Source of the DNA: Clostridium kluyveri DSM 555 | Lineage (GTDB): Bacteria > Bacillota > Clostridia > Clostridiales > Clostridiaceae | NCBI RefSeq assembly: GCF_000016505.1 | Contig: NC_009706.1 | Span: forward strand, 1,798,001-1,862,000 | Direction: 5' to 3' | Length of the DNA stretch: 64,000 bases | Shown here: piece by piece, positions 29,601 to 39,603 of the stretch | Layout: each line of letters starts with the position of its first letter | Position numbering within the stretch: position 1 is the first letter of the stretch | Translations under genes and position numbers: made by a program | The notes under the pieces: generated by a model | Databases searched by the model: none | What the model saw: only the letters and a program-made list of their open reading frames with translations | What the model was told of the DNA's origin: nothing

Positions 29601-32600
29601 TTGACCCGTTAATTTCCACAGCAAACAATTATACGTGGCAAGGGAAACCATATATAACGTGGTTTTAGTTTGAACAGTAAATTGCTTTAATGCCTCAACT
29701 AATGTATTTTCAAGTTCAAATCTGTAACAATCGCCTTTAAAACTTCGATTTGAAGGTCTGGGATTATCAGTTGGTAGATTTAACAAAGGTATTTGTCCAC
29801 TGAAAACCTTAAGCCAATATGATTCTTGTTTTTTTAACAATGGTTGTTGAAGAATATTATTTTGCCAAGCTGCAAAATCTTTATATTGTATTTTTAATTC
29901 AGGCAGATTATCACCATTATACAGAGAGAATAGTTCACTCATTAAAATTCCCAACGATGTTCCGTCGAAAATAATATGATGAATATCCAAGATAAGAAAA
30001 TGTTTATCTTCACTAATCTTTATAATACCTACTCTAAATAGTGGAAGTTTTTTAAGATCAAATGGCCTTATAAATCTATTCATCAACTTTGTGAATTCAT
30101 GCTCTTTAGCCGTATAGCATTGAATATCAATAGACAATCTTTTACTCACTCTTTGAATAGGAATACCATCTACAAAATCAAAAGAAGTTCTTAAAATCTC
30201 ATGCCTGCTTATTATTTCTTTAAATGCATTACTTAATCTATCAATATCAATCATTCCATGGATCTCAAGATACGTACATATATTATAAGCTATTCCCGAA
30301 TTTTGTAGATGATCAATAACTAACATTCGTTTTTGTGCAGAAGAGACAGGATAATAATCGGAGTTACTTACTTTTTCTATAGGTGAATACGGAATTACAT
30401 TCTTGCCATTATCTTTATGAAAATCCTCACTTAAAAATAATGCAAGATCAGAAATTGTTCTATGTTGTAATAATTCACTAACCTTTATATTGATTTTTAA
30501 ACGCTCATGAATTACATTCAGTATTTTCATGGCTATAATTGAATTGCCACCAAGATTATAAAAATCTTCATTAACATTAATACCTTCAAATCCAAGAATT
30601 TCTTCCCATATTTTTTTTATTTGTAACTTTAAATTAAAATCATCTCCACTGATTATAATTTGTTCCTTATTGCTATGACATGGTAATACATTTCTTACAT
30701 CTACTTTATTGTTTGTTTTAGTAATTCCAGCTCTTTCTCTATTCAGATCTAACTTAATCCAACATCTTTTATCCTCAAATGGATACCCTGGAAGATTAAC
30801 TCTGTTATGTAACTCATTATTATATAATATATTCCAATCCACATTTGCTCCCTTCACATAAAGCTTGCAGACCTCACTCAAAATATCAAATTCCTGCTTT
30901 CCTCCAAGAATATATTCTTTTAACTTCCGATTTGCCTCAAAATTCATTTGTCTTTTTTCATTTATCGTTAAATTTACTACATTATCTGTTGCAAAATATC
31001 CTTTAGATAAATCACTCTCAGTGCATTCAAGAGATTTATCTTTATATAATTTATTAAGTTTACATTTTAGTTCATCTATGTTCCGTATGATAAGGGAAAT
31101 TCTATAATCAAAATGCATCCTTCCCGTATTAGCAGTAAAACAAATATTATCCAAATCCATAGATTCGTCCATATTTAAAAACTTTAAATAATCAACAATT
31201 AATCTCTTTAATATCTCTTTCTTCTTAGCAGATAATGTTATTACTTTATATTTGGATTCTCTGCATATAACTTTTTTAGGTAATTGAGGTGCTTCTTCAA
31301 GAATTAAGTGACAGTTTGTCCCACTAATTGCAAAAGAACTTACCCCACACCTTCTTGGATAGTCTTCTACTTCCCACTCACGTAATCTATCATTAATATA
31401 TATAGCTGTTTCCTCAAAATTGATATCATAATTAGGTGTTGTAAAATTTAATAAAGGTGGTAATTCTTTATGTTTTAGCGATAAAATCGCTTTTACCATT
31501 CCAGCAATTCCTGAAGCTTCATATAAATGTCCCATATTAGTTTTCAGTGTACTTACAGCACAAAATTGTTTTCTATTTGTAAACTTTTCAAAAGCGTTGT
31601 TAATACCTTCAATTTCAATAGAATCACCTAATTTTGTTCCTGTTCCGTGTACTTCAATGTAGGATATTGTTTCTGGATTTATTTTTGAGGCCTTCCAAGC
31701 ATCAACAATCACTTGCGTCTGAGAATCAACATTTGGTGCAGTAATTCCTCCTGTAACTCCATCCTGATTTACTGCACTTCCTTTAATAACAGCATAAATA
31801 CTATCTCTATCGTCTAGAGCTTTATCTAAAGGTTTCAATAATAATCCAACTATACCTTCACCCATGGCAGTCCCATCAGCACTATTATCGAATGTTCTTG
31901 TTTCAAAACTAGGAGATTCTATTCCAATACGAACTTTGTTTTGAAGTGGGAACAAATTTATCCTAATCCCACCCGCTATAGCCATATCACACTCACCATT
32001 GCTAATGCCCTTACATGCCAAATGAACAGCTACCATAGATGAAGAGCACGCAGTATCAACAACCATACTAGGCCCTTTTAGATTTAAAATATATGCTAAC
32101 CTCCTCGGTATGAATGAAGGAATGTTTCCAAGCATCGCCATGGATGTAAATGATGGTTCTACTTCTGAAACCATCCTAAAATAATTATATTCCAAATCCG
32201 TCGAGTACCCGACATATATACCTGTTTTACTACCTGAAAGTTTATCTATGCCATATCCTGCATCTTCAATAGCTCTCCATGCTGTTTCAAGAAATAATCG
32301 TTGACCAGGATCCATCAAACGTGCTTCATTGGGTGAAAGTTTAAAAAACTCATAGTCAAATTTATCAATATCATTTAAGAAAGCACCTTGTATATATTTT
32401 TGCTTATTTTTTGACATTCCAGACCATGTAAGATATTGATCTGTATCCATTTTACGGTTATTTGGAAATTTAATAACACACCTTTTTCCACTTCGTATAT
32501 TATTCCAATAATCATTTAAAGTTTGAGCCATAGGCATATTTATTGACATTCCTATTATAGCTATATCTTTCATACTGTTAGTCTCTGAAGTATTTAACAT

Positions 32601-32693
32601 TTTAATCAGGTTCACAGCTATTTGTCTGTCTAGATAACCTGCTCTTTCATTTTCTATAATGTATTTAAAAACATTTTTCACTCTTCCATTCAC
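26676..32693 (-). CDS. Hybrid PKS-NRPS: KS - PCP - C - A - PCP - partial C
   Basis: A 2005-aa megasynthase. KS about 41-480 (VVDTACSSSMVAVH, EVHGTGTKLGDS, TNMGHLYEASG), linker to 640, carrier with LGGNSIIAM near 725, condensation domain about 780-1220 with HHIIFDG, adenylation about 1240-1740 (IYTSGSTGKPKGVMLEH, YGPTEATVW, YRTGDLAKW, GRIDNQVKIRGYRIE), carrier with LGGNSLLLV near 1810. The A-domain pocket reads by alignment as D-I-L-Q-M-G-M-V-W-K, close to the known glycine code. The last 150 residues resemble only the second half of a condensation domain and lack HHxxxDG. The start is GTG immediately after the stop of the upstream gene. Confidence 0.88.
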   Translation of the reverse strand: MNGRVKNVFKYIIENERAGYLDRQIAVNLIKMLNTSETNSMKDIAIIGMSINMPMAQTLNDYWNNIRSGKRCVIKFPNNRKMDTDQYLTWSGMSKNKQKYIQGAFLNDIDKFDYEFFKLSPNEARLMDPGQRLFLETAWRAIEDAGYGIDKLSGSKTGIYVGYSTDLEYNYFRMVSEVEPSFTSMAMLGNIPSFIPRRLAYILNLKGPSMVVDTACSSSMVAVHLACKGISNGECDMAIAGGIRINLFPLQNKVRIGIESPSFETRTFDNSADGTAMGEGIVGLLLKPLDKALDDRDSIYAVIKGSAVNQDGVTGGITAPNVDSQTQVIVDAWKASKINPETISYIEVHGTGTKLGDSIEIEGINNAFEKFTNRKQFCAVSTLKTNMGHLYEASGIAGMVKAILSLKHKELPPLLNFTTPNYDINFEETAIYINDRLREWEVEDYPRRCGVSSFAISGTNCHLILEEAPQLPKKVICRESKYKVITLSAKKKEILKRLIVDYLKFLNMDESMDLDNICFTANTGRMHFDYRISLIIRNIDELKCKLNKLYKDKSLECTESDLSKGYFATDNVVNLTINEKRQMNFEANRKLKEYILGGKQEFDILSEVCKLYVKGANVDWNILYNNELHNRVNLPGYPFEDKRCWIKLDLNRERAGITKTNNKVDVRNVLPCHSNKEQIIISGDDFNLKLQIKKIWEEILGFEGINVNEDFYNLGGNSIIAMKILNVIHERLKINIKVSELLQHRTISDLALFLSEDFHKDNGKNVIPYSPIEKVSNSDYYPVSSAQKRMLVIDHLQNSGIAYNICTYLEIHGMIDIDRLSNAFKEIISRHEILRTSFDFVDGIPIQRVSKRLSIDIQCYTAKEHEFTKLMNRFIRPFDLKKLPLFRVGIIKISEDKHFLILDIHHIIFDGTSLGILMSELFSLYNGDNLPELKIQYKDFAAWQNNILQQPLLKKQESYWLKVFSGQIPLLNLPTDNPRPSNRSFKGDCYRFELENTLVEALKQFTVQTKTTLYMVSLATYNCLLWKLTGQEDIVVGTPTSGRIHKDLENLLGIFINTLAIRSKIEGNKKFIDFLKEVRKNVLLALEHQDYQFENLIENIDIQRDLSRNPLFDTMFILQDNSYIKEFNTDELTIIPHVFHNHLSVYDITFQAFEKDSDISFMIEYDCDLFERDTIEKFSKYFMNILKEVMRNPNVKIEDIEVLDKIEREHLLYDFNNTALNYAKEKTIQELFEQQVARTPKDTAVVFKNQTLTYKQLNEKSNQLARLLRNNGVGADNIVGIMVERSPEMLIGIIGVLKAGGAYLPIDPGYPVDRIQYMLEDSKTNILLTQQSLLDKIEFKGEIIDLFSSNAYAEMSITNLRILNNAQNLAYVIYTSGSTGKPKGVMLEHQSVNNFINGISNIINFTAGKIILNLTTISFDIFVLETLLPLCKGLKIIIADENEQIDAKLLNNLIIKNKVDMMQVTPSRLKLLMRGGSDLTCFKYLKDVMIGGEALPDELLHQLKQVYYGKIFNMYGPTEATVWSMVKELTDINEISIGKPISNTQIYIIDKNNKLQPIGVSGELCIGGDGVARGYLNRKDLTKEKFFNNPYKVNEKIYRTGDLAKWQPDGTVEFLGRIDNQVKIRGYRIELSEIEKSLGTCKGIKECVVISRENSTGDKYLIAYYVADMEIGVSKLREHMLKELPDYMIPSYFVPIKCMPLTPNGKIDKKALPEHDTGRNSLKIEYKAPTTQVEKQLVDIWEDVLEREEVGINDVFFELGGNSLLLVQMHTRIDKLYPGKVEVADIFAYPTISKLAQFISEDEVKGKKKLELKGIKFPEEYFINIDEENEDTILRFQIDEWIVEKIIKVLQNSKVRVEDVLLSIYIYMLHEMCEKDEVIVQVALDSINGIFPININVEDFTELGELVESIEQIRKQLKPSEIYEFGSIDIRVVTEQNLVIPLFTNRKDMIGKLIDVYDFIMKVEEEEDTMILIFEYNASKLRKSKVVEMSYAYIKLLKSIAMDTE

Positions 32694-32694
32694 C

Positions 32695-34755
32695 TCATCT
32701 TTGATCTAAAATATCAATAATTTCATTAACCGTATAATCTCCTTTATCCAATCCTTCAAAAAGCTTATCTATGCGTTTTTCCTGTTTTTCATCTTTCTTA
32801 CTTACATTACTTATATATTGAGATAATTCTGAAACAGTTGGATGTGCAAAAATTTGTGCAACAGATACTTTTCTTTGGAAGCATCCATTCAACTCTTTAC
32901 ATGTTTTTGCAATTAGAATTGAATCCATACCCATTTCTATTAAATTATCATGAATGTCTATTTTAGATTTTCCTAAAATACTTTTGCAAATTGATAATAC
33001 AGTTCTTTCAACAACAGTATCTGCACATTTAATCTTTCTATTATTCGTAAATTCTTCTGACAACATATTCATCCTACGAGATACCCCTTCAAACTTACCT
33101 AGTTTATAGATTTCTGCAATTTTATATCGTTGAATTTTCCCACTATCCGTTCGAGGAAATTCTCTAACAGGTAATACATCCTTAATATTTAACCCCATAC
33201 ACTTCATTACATGTTGTTTGATTTTGAAAGTTAATAGTGTAAATTTCTCCAAATTAACGTCAGTCAGAACAAAAATAATCACTTCTTCTCTATGCATTTC
33301 TTTATTATATATACCACATGCAGCAACCCTTCCTGATCCAACGCCATCTACTTGTTCTACAATTCTCTCTATATCGTGTGGATAGTAATTACACCCATTA
33401 ATAAAAACTATATCTTTTGCTCTTCCGGTGATAACCAAACGTCCATTGTGCATAAAACCCAAATCTCCTGTATTCAACCACCCTTCCTCGTTGATTGCTT
33501 CGGAAGTAGCACCTTGGTTATTATAATATCCCTTGATCACATTCTTTCCTTTGATATAAATATTTCCTATAGTATTCTCTCCTAGAACACTCCTCCCATT
33601 ATCAACAATTTGCACCGAGCAGTTAGATAATGGGGATCCTACATCCACAAAACTAATTGCTTTCATTATACTCATTTCAGTATTAATAAAATTTACATGT
33701 TTTCCTGTGATTATTTGATTTCGATCAATACTCAACACTTTCATATCCTCATTAATTGGAGGATATGAAATGCCTAAAGTTGCCTCAGTCATTCCATATG
33801 CTGGATACATACTTGTTCTGCGAAGTCCATAAACAGCTAATGCATCCATAAACTCTTGAATCAATGAAGCATCAATTGGTTCTGCACCGTTCAAAATTAG
33901 ACGTACACATGATAATTCCCATTTAATCGCTTTGCTACGCTTAAAATGTGATAGAAAATATCTATATCCAAAATTTGGGGAAACAATATATGTAGATCTA
34001 CGTTTATTAACTTCATCAATCCATTGAACTGGTTTTTGTAAGAATAAATCTGTCGACATAATACAGTGATTAAGATTTGCTCTAAGAGGCAAGACATGAA
34101 ATCCAATCATACCCATATTATGATTTAATGGCATCCAACTAAAAAATGAATCCTTTGAGGTTATTTGAGTTCGTTCTATAATATCATCTATATTGGCTAT
34201 TACATTAGCATGCGTAATTGGAGCCCCTTTGGGTTCACCTGTTGAACCAGAAGAAAATTGTATAAACGCTATATCATTAGCCTTACTTTTTTTTATAACA
34301 CCATCATGACCGTCTACGCTTATTTCTTCTAAAGTAAAAGTTCTTTTTTTAATATCATTTATATTTTCTAAACACTCATGCATAACTGCATAATTTTCAA
34401 GATTTAATAAAGTATCTCGATCTGTAATCAAATAAGGATTATTTAATTGTTTCCATATTCTGAAAAGATTTAATTTTTGCTCATGATTATTACCACTAGT
34501 AACATGTACTGGAATAATTCGTCCTAATATACAAGCCCAGAAAAACATAATACACTTTTTGTTATCTTGTATTTGGAATATTAGTTCATCATTTTGACTT
34601 ATACCCATTTTTTGTAATTGATATAATAAATGATGTGCCATTATATATAAATTTCTAAATGATATAATCTCTTCTTTATTATCATCATCAATAAAGGTTA
34701 TCGATTTATCTTCATTGTTACTTATGTTAATAAACATATCCACTAAATTATTCAC
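32695..34755 (-). CDS. Fatty-acyl-AMP ligase with ACP (loading protein)
   Basis: A 686-aa loading enzyme that activates a fatty or other carboxylic acid as acyl-AMP and moves it to its own carrier. The adenylating core has FIQFSSGSTGEPKGAPITHA, WMPLNHNMGMIGFHV and AYGMTEATLGISYPP, and the C-terminal lobe has GRAKDIVFINGCNYYPHDIE, features of the FAAL branch. An ACP (about residues 590-660) has the serine in EMGMDSILIAK. GTG 34755 is preferred because GAGGGGG lies 6 bases before it; the longer reading from 34809 overlaps the thioesterase gene and lacks such a site. It begins the assembly line. Confidence 0.88.
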   Translation of the reverse strand: MNNLVDMFINISNNEDKSITFIDDDNKEEIISFRNLYIMAHHLLYQLQKMGISQNDELIFQIQDNKKCIMFFWACILGRIIPVHVTSGNNHEQKLNLFRIWKQLNNPYLITDRDTLLNLENYAVMHECLENINDIKKRTFTLEEISVDGHDGVIKKSKANDIAFIQFSSGSTGEPKGAPITHANVIANIDDIIERTQITSKDSFFSWMPLNHNMGMIGFHVLPLRANLNHCIMSTDLFLQKPVQWIDEVNKRRSTYIVSPNFGYRYFLSHFKRSKAIKWELSCVRLILNGAEPIDASLIQEFMDALAVYGLRRTSMYPAYGMTEATLGISYPPINEDMKVLSIDRNQIITGKHVNFINTEMSIMKAISFVDVGSPLSNCSVQIVDNGRSVLGENTIGNIYIKGKNVIKGYYNNQGATSEAINEEGWLNTGDLGFMHNGRLVITGRAKDIVFINGCNYYPHDIERIVEQVDGVGSGRVAACGIYNKEMHREEVIIFVLTDVNLEKFTLLTFKIKQHVMKCMGLNIKDVLPVREFPRTDSGKIQRYKIAEIYKLGKFEGVSRRMNMLSEEFTNNRKIKCADTVVERTVLSICKSILGKSKIDIHDNLIEMGMDSILIAKTCKELNGCFQRKVSVAQIFAHPTVSELSQYISNVSKKDEKQEKRIDKLFEGLDKGDYTVNEIIDILDQR

Positions 34756-34774
34756 TTTTTTCCCCCTCATATAA

Positions 34775-35497
34775 TTATTGATTTTGTGTATTTTTGTAAA
34801 TAGTATCATTAATTACTTCCACAACTTCTTTCATTCTCTCATTAATAAAAAAATGTCCTCCACTAAAATTACAAAAAGTACATTCTTCTTGTACAAGATC
34901 ATTCCATTTATCAAGCTCACTGAATTTTATATCTACATCATCTAACCCGTTCAACACAGTTACTTGACAACTTATTTTCATTTTTTTAGGTATATATTTA
35001 TAACTATCTATAACCCTGTAATCTGCTCTTAATATTGGCATAAAATATCTATATATGATTTCATTATCAAATACTATGTCTGGTATGGCATTATATTTTA
35101 ATATTTCTTTTTTAAAATCTATATCTGACATTTTATAAAATTCAGTATTTTTATTAATATTGGGTGCGTTTCTTCCAGAGAAAAATATATGTAATGGAGT
35201 ACTTCTATTCTGATTTTTAATTTTATGATATAATTCGAAAACAATTAAGCTTCCCATACTGTGCCCAAATAGCACATATGGGCCCCCATTGATCTGATAG
35301 TATATTTGGGAATATACATCCTCAACAACCTGCTTTAAATCACTAAACGGAGGTTCACTACTCCTTATTCCTCTACCAGCTAATTCTATGGGGCAAAGTT
35401 CAATGGAACTATTCAAATACTTTTTCCATCTTGTATAAATTATTGCTGAACCACCTGCATACGGAATACAAAAAAGTCTTGTTTTTCTCATTATCAT
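34775..35497 (-). CDS. Type II thioesterase
   Basis: A 240-aa alpha/beta hydrolase of the external thioesterase class that cleans stalled or mis-primed carrier domains. The start LFCIPYAGGSAIIYTRWKKY, nucleophile in LFGHSMGSLIVFELYH (Ser near residue 93) and catalytic His in FSGGHFFINERM are all visible. It is the first gene of the biosynthetic operon, with a GTGGGGG ribosome site, and the upstream hairpin at 35527-35580 lies in its leader. Confidence 0.9.
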   Translation of the reverse strand: MIMRKTRLFCIPYAGGSAIIYTRWKKYLNSSIELCPIELAGRGIRSSEPPFSDLKQVVEDVYSQIYYQINGGPYVLFGHSMGSLIVFELYHKIKNQNRSTPLHIFFSGRNAPNINKNTEFYKMSDIDFKKEILKYNAIPDIVFDNEIIYRYFMPILRADYRVIDSYKYIPKKMKISCQVTVLNGLDDVDIKFSELDKWNDLVQEECTFCNFSGGHFFINERMKEVVEVINDTIYKNTQNQ

Positions 35498-36692
35498 CCC
35501 CCACTAATGTATAATTGTATATTTTATTAAGGTTATGAATCACAATAAATGTCTATAAAAATTTTTATAAATAACCTTAAGAGTTCCTTAAGAGTTTTTT
35601 GGGAATTAGCTATGTGTCATTCTAGATTATATAGTTTAGATTGTTGAATAACCATTTTCCCTAAGCATATAAATACTGATTCTAATCCCAAAAAGATATT
35701 TTGTAGCCCTTTTTATACTTTAAATTTAATTATTGAACAACCCATAGTTATAAAAACTATAATAAAAATTTTATTAGTAAAACTTTAGAAATCCAAAAGT
35801 AATAGATCTCTAAATATGGAATTGATTATAAATAATTCTTATAAAATTTTTCAAATTACTAAACCATAAAAAATTATGTTTATTATTTACACTCTTCACT
35901 TTTGTTGATATAATAAATACTAGTAAAAGTAACATCAAGTTATTTTTATTGCCCCATAAATCATGTGCTTCCACCAAGAACTTATATGATTTATGGGTTT
36001 TACTTTATCATTAATATTGACAAAATTTTAACATATAGATTTCCTAAAAATTATCTCTTTATTTAAAAACAAACATTACCTTCCGAGTTTAAGATCCTAG
36101 ACTAAAGTTTAGGCTAATTGCACCAATCCCTGTATTATTTCTTCATTGTTAGTTTTTAAACAAACTAAATCCTAAGTTAACCTTAAAGGTTTCGGCTGAA
36201 AACCAAGGGATTTGACCTCATCATATATACATTAAAATCTGACATTTGCCTATAATATCTCACTACTTCACTTATAGATATAACTTCAATTGCTTGCAAT
36301 ATTAATTTTAACTCTCGCAACAAACAATGTCAATACTTTACACCTTTGTTTTTTTTTGAAAATATTGTCGAATTTTATCCAAACAGATTTTTAACTATAA
36401 ATTATAATAACGAAAAAATAGATTTTTATTATAATGTACTTCTAAAAAATGTAACTTGATAAATTAATACAACATTATTTACTATAACTTATTTAAATGT
36501 ATAAGAAAAGTACGATTATTGTGGTTATTAACTTTTATAGTCTTGTATACATAATCTTGCAATGATAAAATAACTTAATAAATATTTTTCACAAGATACG
36601 GAAAACATAAAAAATAAACTCTATTTTAGGTATTTAACCCATTATTATTGATAAAAAAGTTACATAGAACTAACAGAAATAAGGAGCTATTT
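35498..36692. other. 1.2-kb non-coding divergent region of the biosynthetic cluster
   Basis: No supported gene on either strand. It lies between the leftward operon and the rightward phosphopantetheinyl transferase and so should hold both promoters. Structures visible: inverted repeat TTAAGGTTAT / ATAACCTTAA (35527-35580), tandem CCTTAAGAGTT (about 35576-35597) and a 12-bp hairpin at 35953-35997. No clear riboswitch was recognised. Confidence 0.6.
35953..36005 (+). terminator. Terminator-like hairpin in the divergent region
   Basis: CCCATAAATCAT pairs perfectly with ATGATTTATGGG, followed by TTTTACTTT. No gene ends immediately before it on the plus strand, so it may terminate an unannotated transcript or act as an attenuator. 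Confidence 0.55.
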
Positions 36693-37379
36693 ATGGTACA
36701 TATTTATGGAATTCAAATTAAAACATTTTCAAACAAAAAATTACTATATTCACTTATGAAACTAGTTTCTAAAAATAAAAGAGAACGAATAAAAAAATTT
36801 ATGTTTCAACAAGATTCCCTAAGATGTTTGTTTGGAGCTTTACTTTCTCGATATGCTATATGCAAAATAAGCAACTATAAAAATGATGAACTTAAATTTA
36901 ATGTAAATTCTTATAATAAGCCCTTTCTAATTAAACCAAATAGCTTGTATTTTAATACATCTCATTCTGGCAGATGGGTTGTTTGTGCTGTAGCAAACAA
37001 CCCTGTGGGTATAGATGTTGAATATATTAAATCTATAGATTTTGATATAGCCAAAACATTCTTTACAAAAGAAGAATATATCAATCTTATGAATCAAGAT
37101 ATAAAAAATCAGAAAAGATACTTTTATTTGATGTGGACATTAAAAGAAAGTTATGTTAAAGCCGATGGCAGAGGTCTATCATTACCTTTAAATTCTTTTT
37201 CCATCGACATAAAAAACGATGAAATTTCCATTATTACCAATAACAAATTGAACTTATGTTATTTCAAAAAATATTATATTGATAATCTTCATATTTCTTC
37301 AGTTTGTTCATTAAGTAACAATTTCTGTAGTGAAATAAATGAAGTAACTGTTTATGATTTATTAGAAACATTAAGCTAA
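36693..37379 (+). CDS. Sfp-type 4'-phosphopantetheinyl transferase
   Basis: A 228-aa enzyme that converts apo carrier domains to the holo form. Motifs in order: NTSHSGRWVVCAV, PVGIDVEYIKSIDF (Mg-binding Asp/Glu), and MWTLKESYVKADGRGLSLPL (the WxxKESxxK signature). ATG 36693 follows AAGGAG; an in-frame TTG at 36648 lacks a ribosome site. It reads away from the PKS/NRPS operon and would serve its four carrier domains. Confidence 0.92.
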   Translation: MVHIYGIQIKTFSNKKLLYSLMKLVSKNKRERIKKFMFQQDSLRCLFGALLSRYAICKISNYKNDELKFNVNSYNKPFLIKPNSLYFNTSHSGRWVVCAVANNPVGIDVEYIKSIDFDIAKTFFTKEEYINLMNQDIKNQKRYFYLMWTLKESYVKADGRGLSLPLNSFSIDIKNDEISIITNNKLNLCYFKKYYIDNLHISSVCSLSNNFCSEINEVTVYDLLETLS

Positions 37380-37624
37380 AGTAATAACGTATTTTATAAG
37401 ATATATGGACTATATGTAGAAACAAAGATAGTGTTCTTTACTCAATAAATTAGACAATCCAAACTTGTTGTTTCTAACTTTTTTGTAAATCAACTTGTTA
37501 TTTGATTTTTTATGCTGCTGTCGGCTTGGTGCTACGTCAAGAAAAAGTACAAATTAAAATTAGAAAATGCCAAATCATTTCTGTATTTTAACTTGCAATA
37601 GACACATTAAGTTTCTTGGCTTTT

Positions 37625-37863
37625 TCATATACTTTTCAAATTCGCTTGATGATATATAATTGCAATGACTGTGGATTCTTGTAGTATGTAATGGTCAAGC
37701 ACACTTATAGAATTCTGTACTATATCTGAATTATAGTCTTCAATGTAAATGGCACTTTCATCATCTTTTTTGCACAAATAGACTCTATTTTATCTATGGA
37801 AATATTAGTAGGGCATATATTTTTCAGTTCTTTAATGGAGCACTCCCCTTTGGATAGATCCAT
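37625..37863 (-). pseudogene. Unrecognised decayed gene fragment
   Basis: From an ATG at 37863 the minus strand reads MDLSKGECSIKELKNICPTN and, after a one-base shift near 37755, continues as DDESAIYIEDYNSDIVQNS to a stop at 37625. The composition is protein-like across both frames, so it looks like a real gene with a frameshift. I do not recognise the family. The rest of 37380-38299 shows only short fragments. Confidence 0.35.
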
Positions 37864-38299
37864 ATGATCCTGCCAACTATATTAAGTTATAAAATCATGT
37901 TCTTCATTAGAAAAATAAATGTTGTATATATCTTTTAACTTTTAATTTAATTGAGAAAAAACTGTGCTGCTAACTAGCACCTTTGGTTTTTTCATAAGTG
38001 TATAAATATAATGATTTATATTTATACTTCATCTGTTAAACCCTGATATTTTTTATGATCATCAATTTTTTACCGTTATTATAAATTAATATCCTTGATG
38101 AATATATCTTACCGAATAATAGCAGGAATCTATCATAGCAACAAAACATTTGTTTGCTCTACAATCTTAAATTCTGGCAGTTTCATATAATGGCATTTTA
38201 GACAACAAGAATTCTTTTTCTTCACCAAACAGTTCCTCCACACTTTTATCGCAGTTATATATTTCTTTAGATTTATAACCTTTTATATTTCTTCTAGAT

Positions 38300-38317
38300 G
38301 GGGTAATACCAGCAGCC
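38300..38317 (+). repeat. 18-bp island end sequence, copy 2 (before tnpA)
   Basis: GGGGTAATACCAGCAGCC, direct orientation relative to copy 1. About 165 bases before tnpA. The following TTGCCATTAACTATACTA matches, inverted, the bases inside copy 3 (GTGTTATTATCTATACTA), so copies 2 and 3 bracket a 3.7-kb tnpABC unit. Confidence 0.85.
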
Positions 38318-38481
38318 TTGCCATTAACTATACTAGGAAATGAGATAGAACTCATAGTACACTATGAATCTTCTATCTCTATTTTTTATACTTTGTTTAA
38401 CAAAAAACTATATGTATAAAAAATAGTAATAGTAGAACACTAGGTATAGAAGATTAGTTGTGAATGGGAGAGTGGATAGAA

Positions 38482-39603
38482 ATGAGGGTCGAAGCTTTAA
38501 TTACAGGAAAAGGAAAAGAAAGATATATGCTGGTTGATGATAAGGGGGAACCAGTAGAAGTAGTATTAAAGTACATAAGATATAAAGATAATGCAGGTGC
38601 AGCAAGAAATACTTTGAGAGCTTATTGCTATCACTTAAAACTCTTTTTTCAATTTTTAGACCAAGAGAGCTTAGATTATAGAGATATTGGTTTAGATGAA
38701 ATGGCTTCATTTATGAGATGGCTTCAAAATCCTTATGGTAGTCTAAAAGTTTCTCCTATAGCTTTAGCAACATCAACGAGAACTGCGCAAACAATAAACA
38801 TAGTCTTATCTACGGTTATTGGATTTTATGATTATATTATGAGACATGAAGATTATAGTGTTCAATTGTCAGTAAGATTGAAAAGGCAAATATCAGGCTC
38901 CCATCGTGGTTTTAAAAATTTTCTATACCATATCAATAAGGATAGAAGCTACGATAGAAAAATTCTAAAGCTTAAAGCGCCTAAATCAAAACCCAAAACA
39001 ATATCAAAAGAAAAAGTAGGTATTTTGATGGATGCATGTTCAAATATTAGAGATAAATTTCTAATTCAATTACTTTGGGAAAGCTCCATACGTATAGGTG
39101 AAGCTCTTGCATTATGGCTTGAAGATTTTCAAATTGATGCCGGTAAAATTCATATTAGAGATCGTGGAGAACTTAGTAACCATGCAGAAATAAAGACAGT
39201 ATGTAGTCCTAGAACTATTGATGTTTCTTCTGACCTCATGAATTTTTATATGGATTATATAGCTGAGTATCATACTGATGAAGTTGATACTAATCATGTA
39301 TTTATAAAATTTTCTGGAGAAAATAAGTATCAGCCATTGGAATATCAGGATGTTGTTTCACTTTTTAATAGACTGAAAAGCAAGACAGGAATAGATGTTT
39401 CACCACATATTTTGAGACATACATCTTTAACAGAACTTCGTAGAGCTGGTTGGAGAGATGAGCATCTTATGAAACGCGCTGGTCATGCACATGTTCAAAC
39501 CACAATGCAAATGTACATTCATCCTTCTGACGAAGATATTCGCAAAGATTGGGAAAAAGCTGAAGAAAAAATGAGACTAAAAAAGGTGAGGATAAATGAA
39601 TAG
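38482..39603 (+). CDS. tnpA: Tn554-like transposase A, tyrosine recombinase
   Basis: A 373-aa phage-integrase-fold recombinase. The N-terminal SAM-like core-binding domain (NTLRAYCYHLKLFFQFL) is followed by the catalytic residues: Arg in LLWESSIRIGEALALW, His-x-x-Arg in SPHILRHTSLTELRRAG, His in RAGHAHVQTTMQMY with its nucleophile Tyr. ATG 38482 is preferred over 38464 on spacing from the purine-rich GGGAGAGTGG. It overlaps tnpB by 8 bases, as in Tn554. Confidence 0.9.
   Translation: MRVEALITGKGKERYMLVDDKGEPVEVVLKYIRYKDNAGAARNTLRAYCYHLKLFFQFLDQESLDYRDIGLDEMASFMRWLQNPYGSLKVSPIALATSTRTAQTINIVLSTVIGFYDYIMRHEDYSVQLSVRLKRQISGSHRGFKNFLYHINKDRSYDRKILKLKAPKSKPKTISKEKVGILMDACSNIRDKFLIQLLWESSIRIGEALALWLEDFQIDAGKIHIRDRGELSNHAEIKTVCSPRTIDVSSDLMNFYMDYIAEYHTDEVDTNHVFIKFSGENKYQPLEYQDVVSLFNRLKSKTGIDVSPHILRHTSLTELRRAGWRDEHLMKRAGHAHVQTTMQMYIHPSDEDIRKDWEKAEEKMRLKKVRINE

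Noticed and set aside
35953-36005. Riboswitch upstream of the PPTase gene
   Set aside because: Only a single hairpin with U-run about 690 bases before the gene; no aptamer-like structure or alternative pairing was found.
38167-38355. Minus-strand 62-aa frame containing AAGITP
   Set aside because: Its resemblance to the split binding protein is confined to the 18-bp end sequence and a few bases inside; the rest is not family-like.
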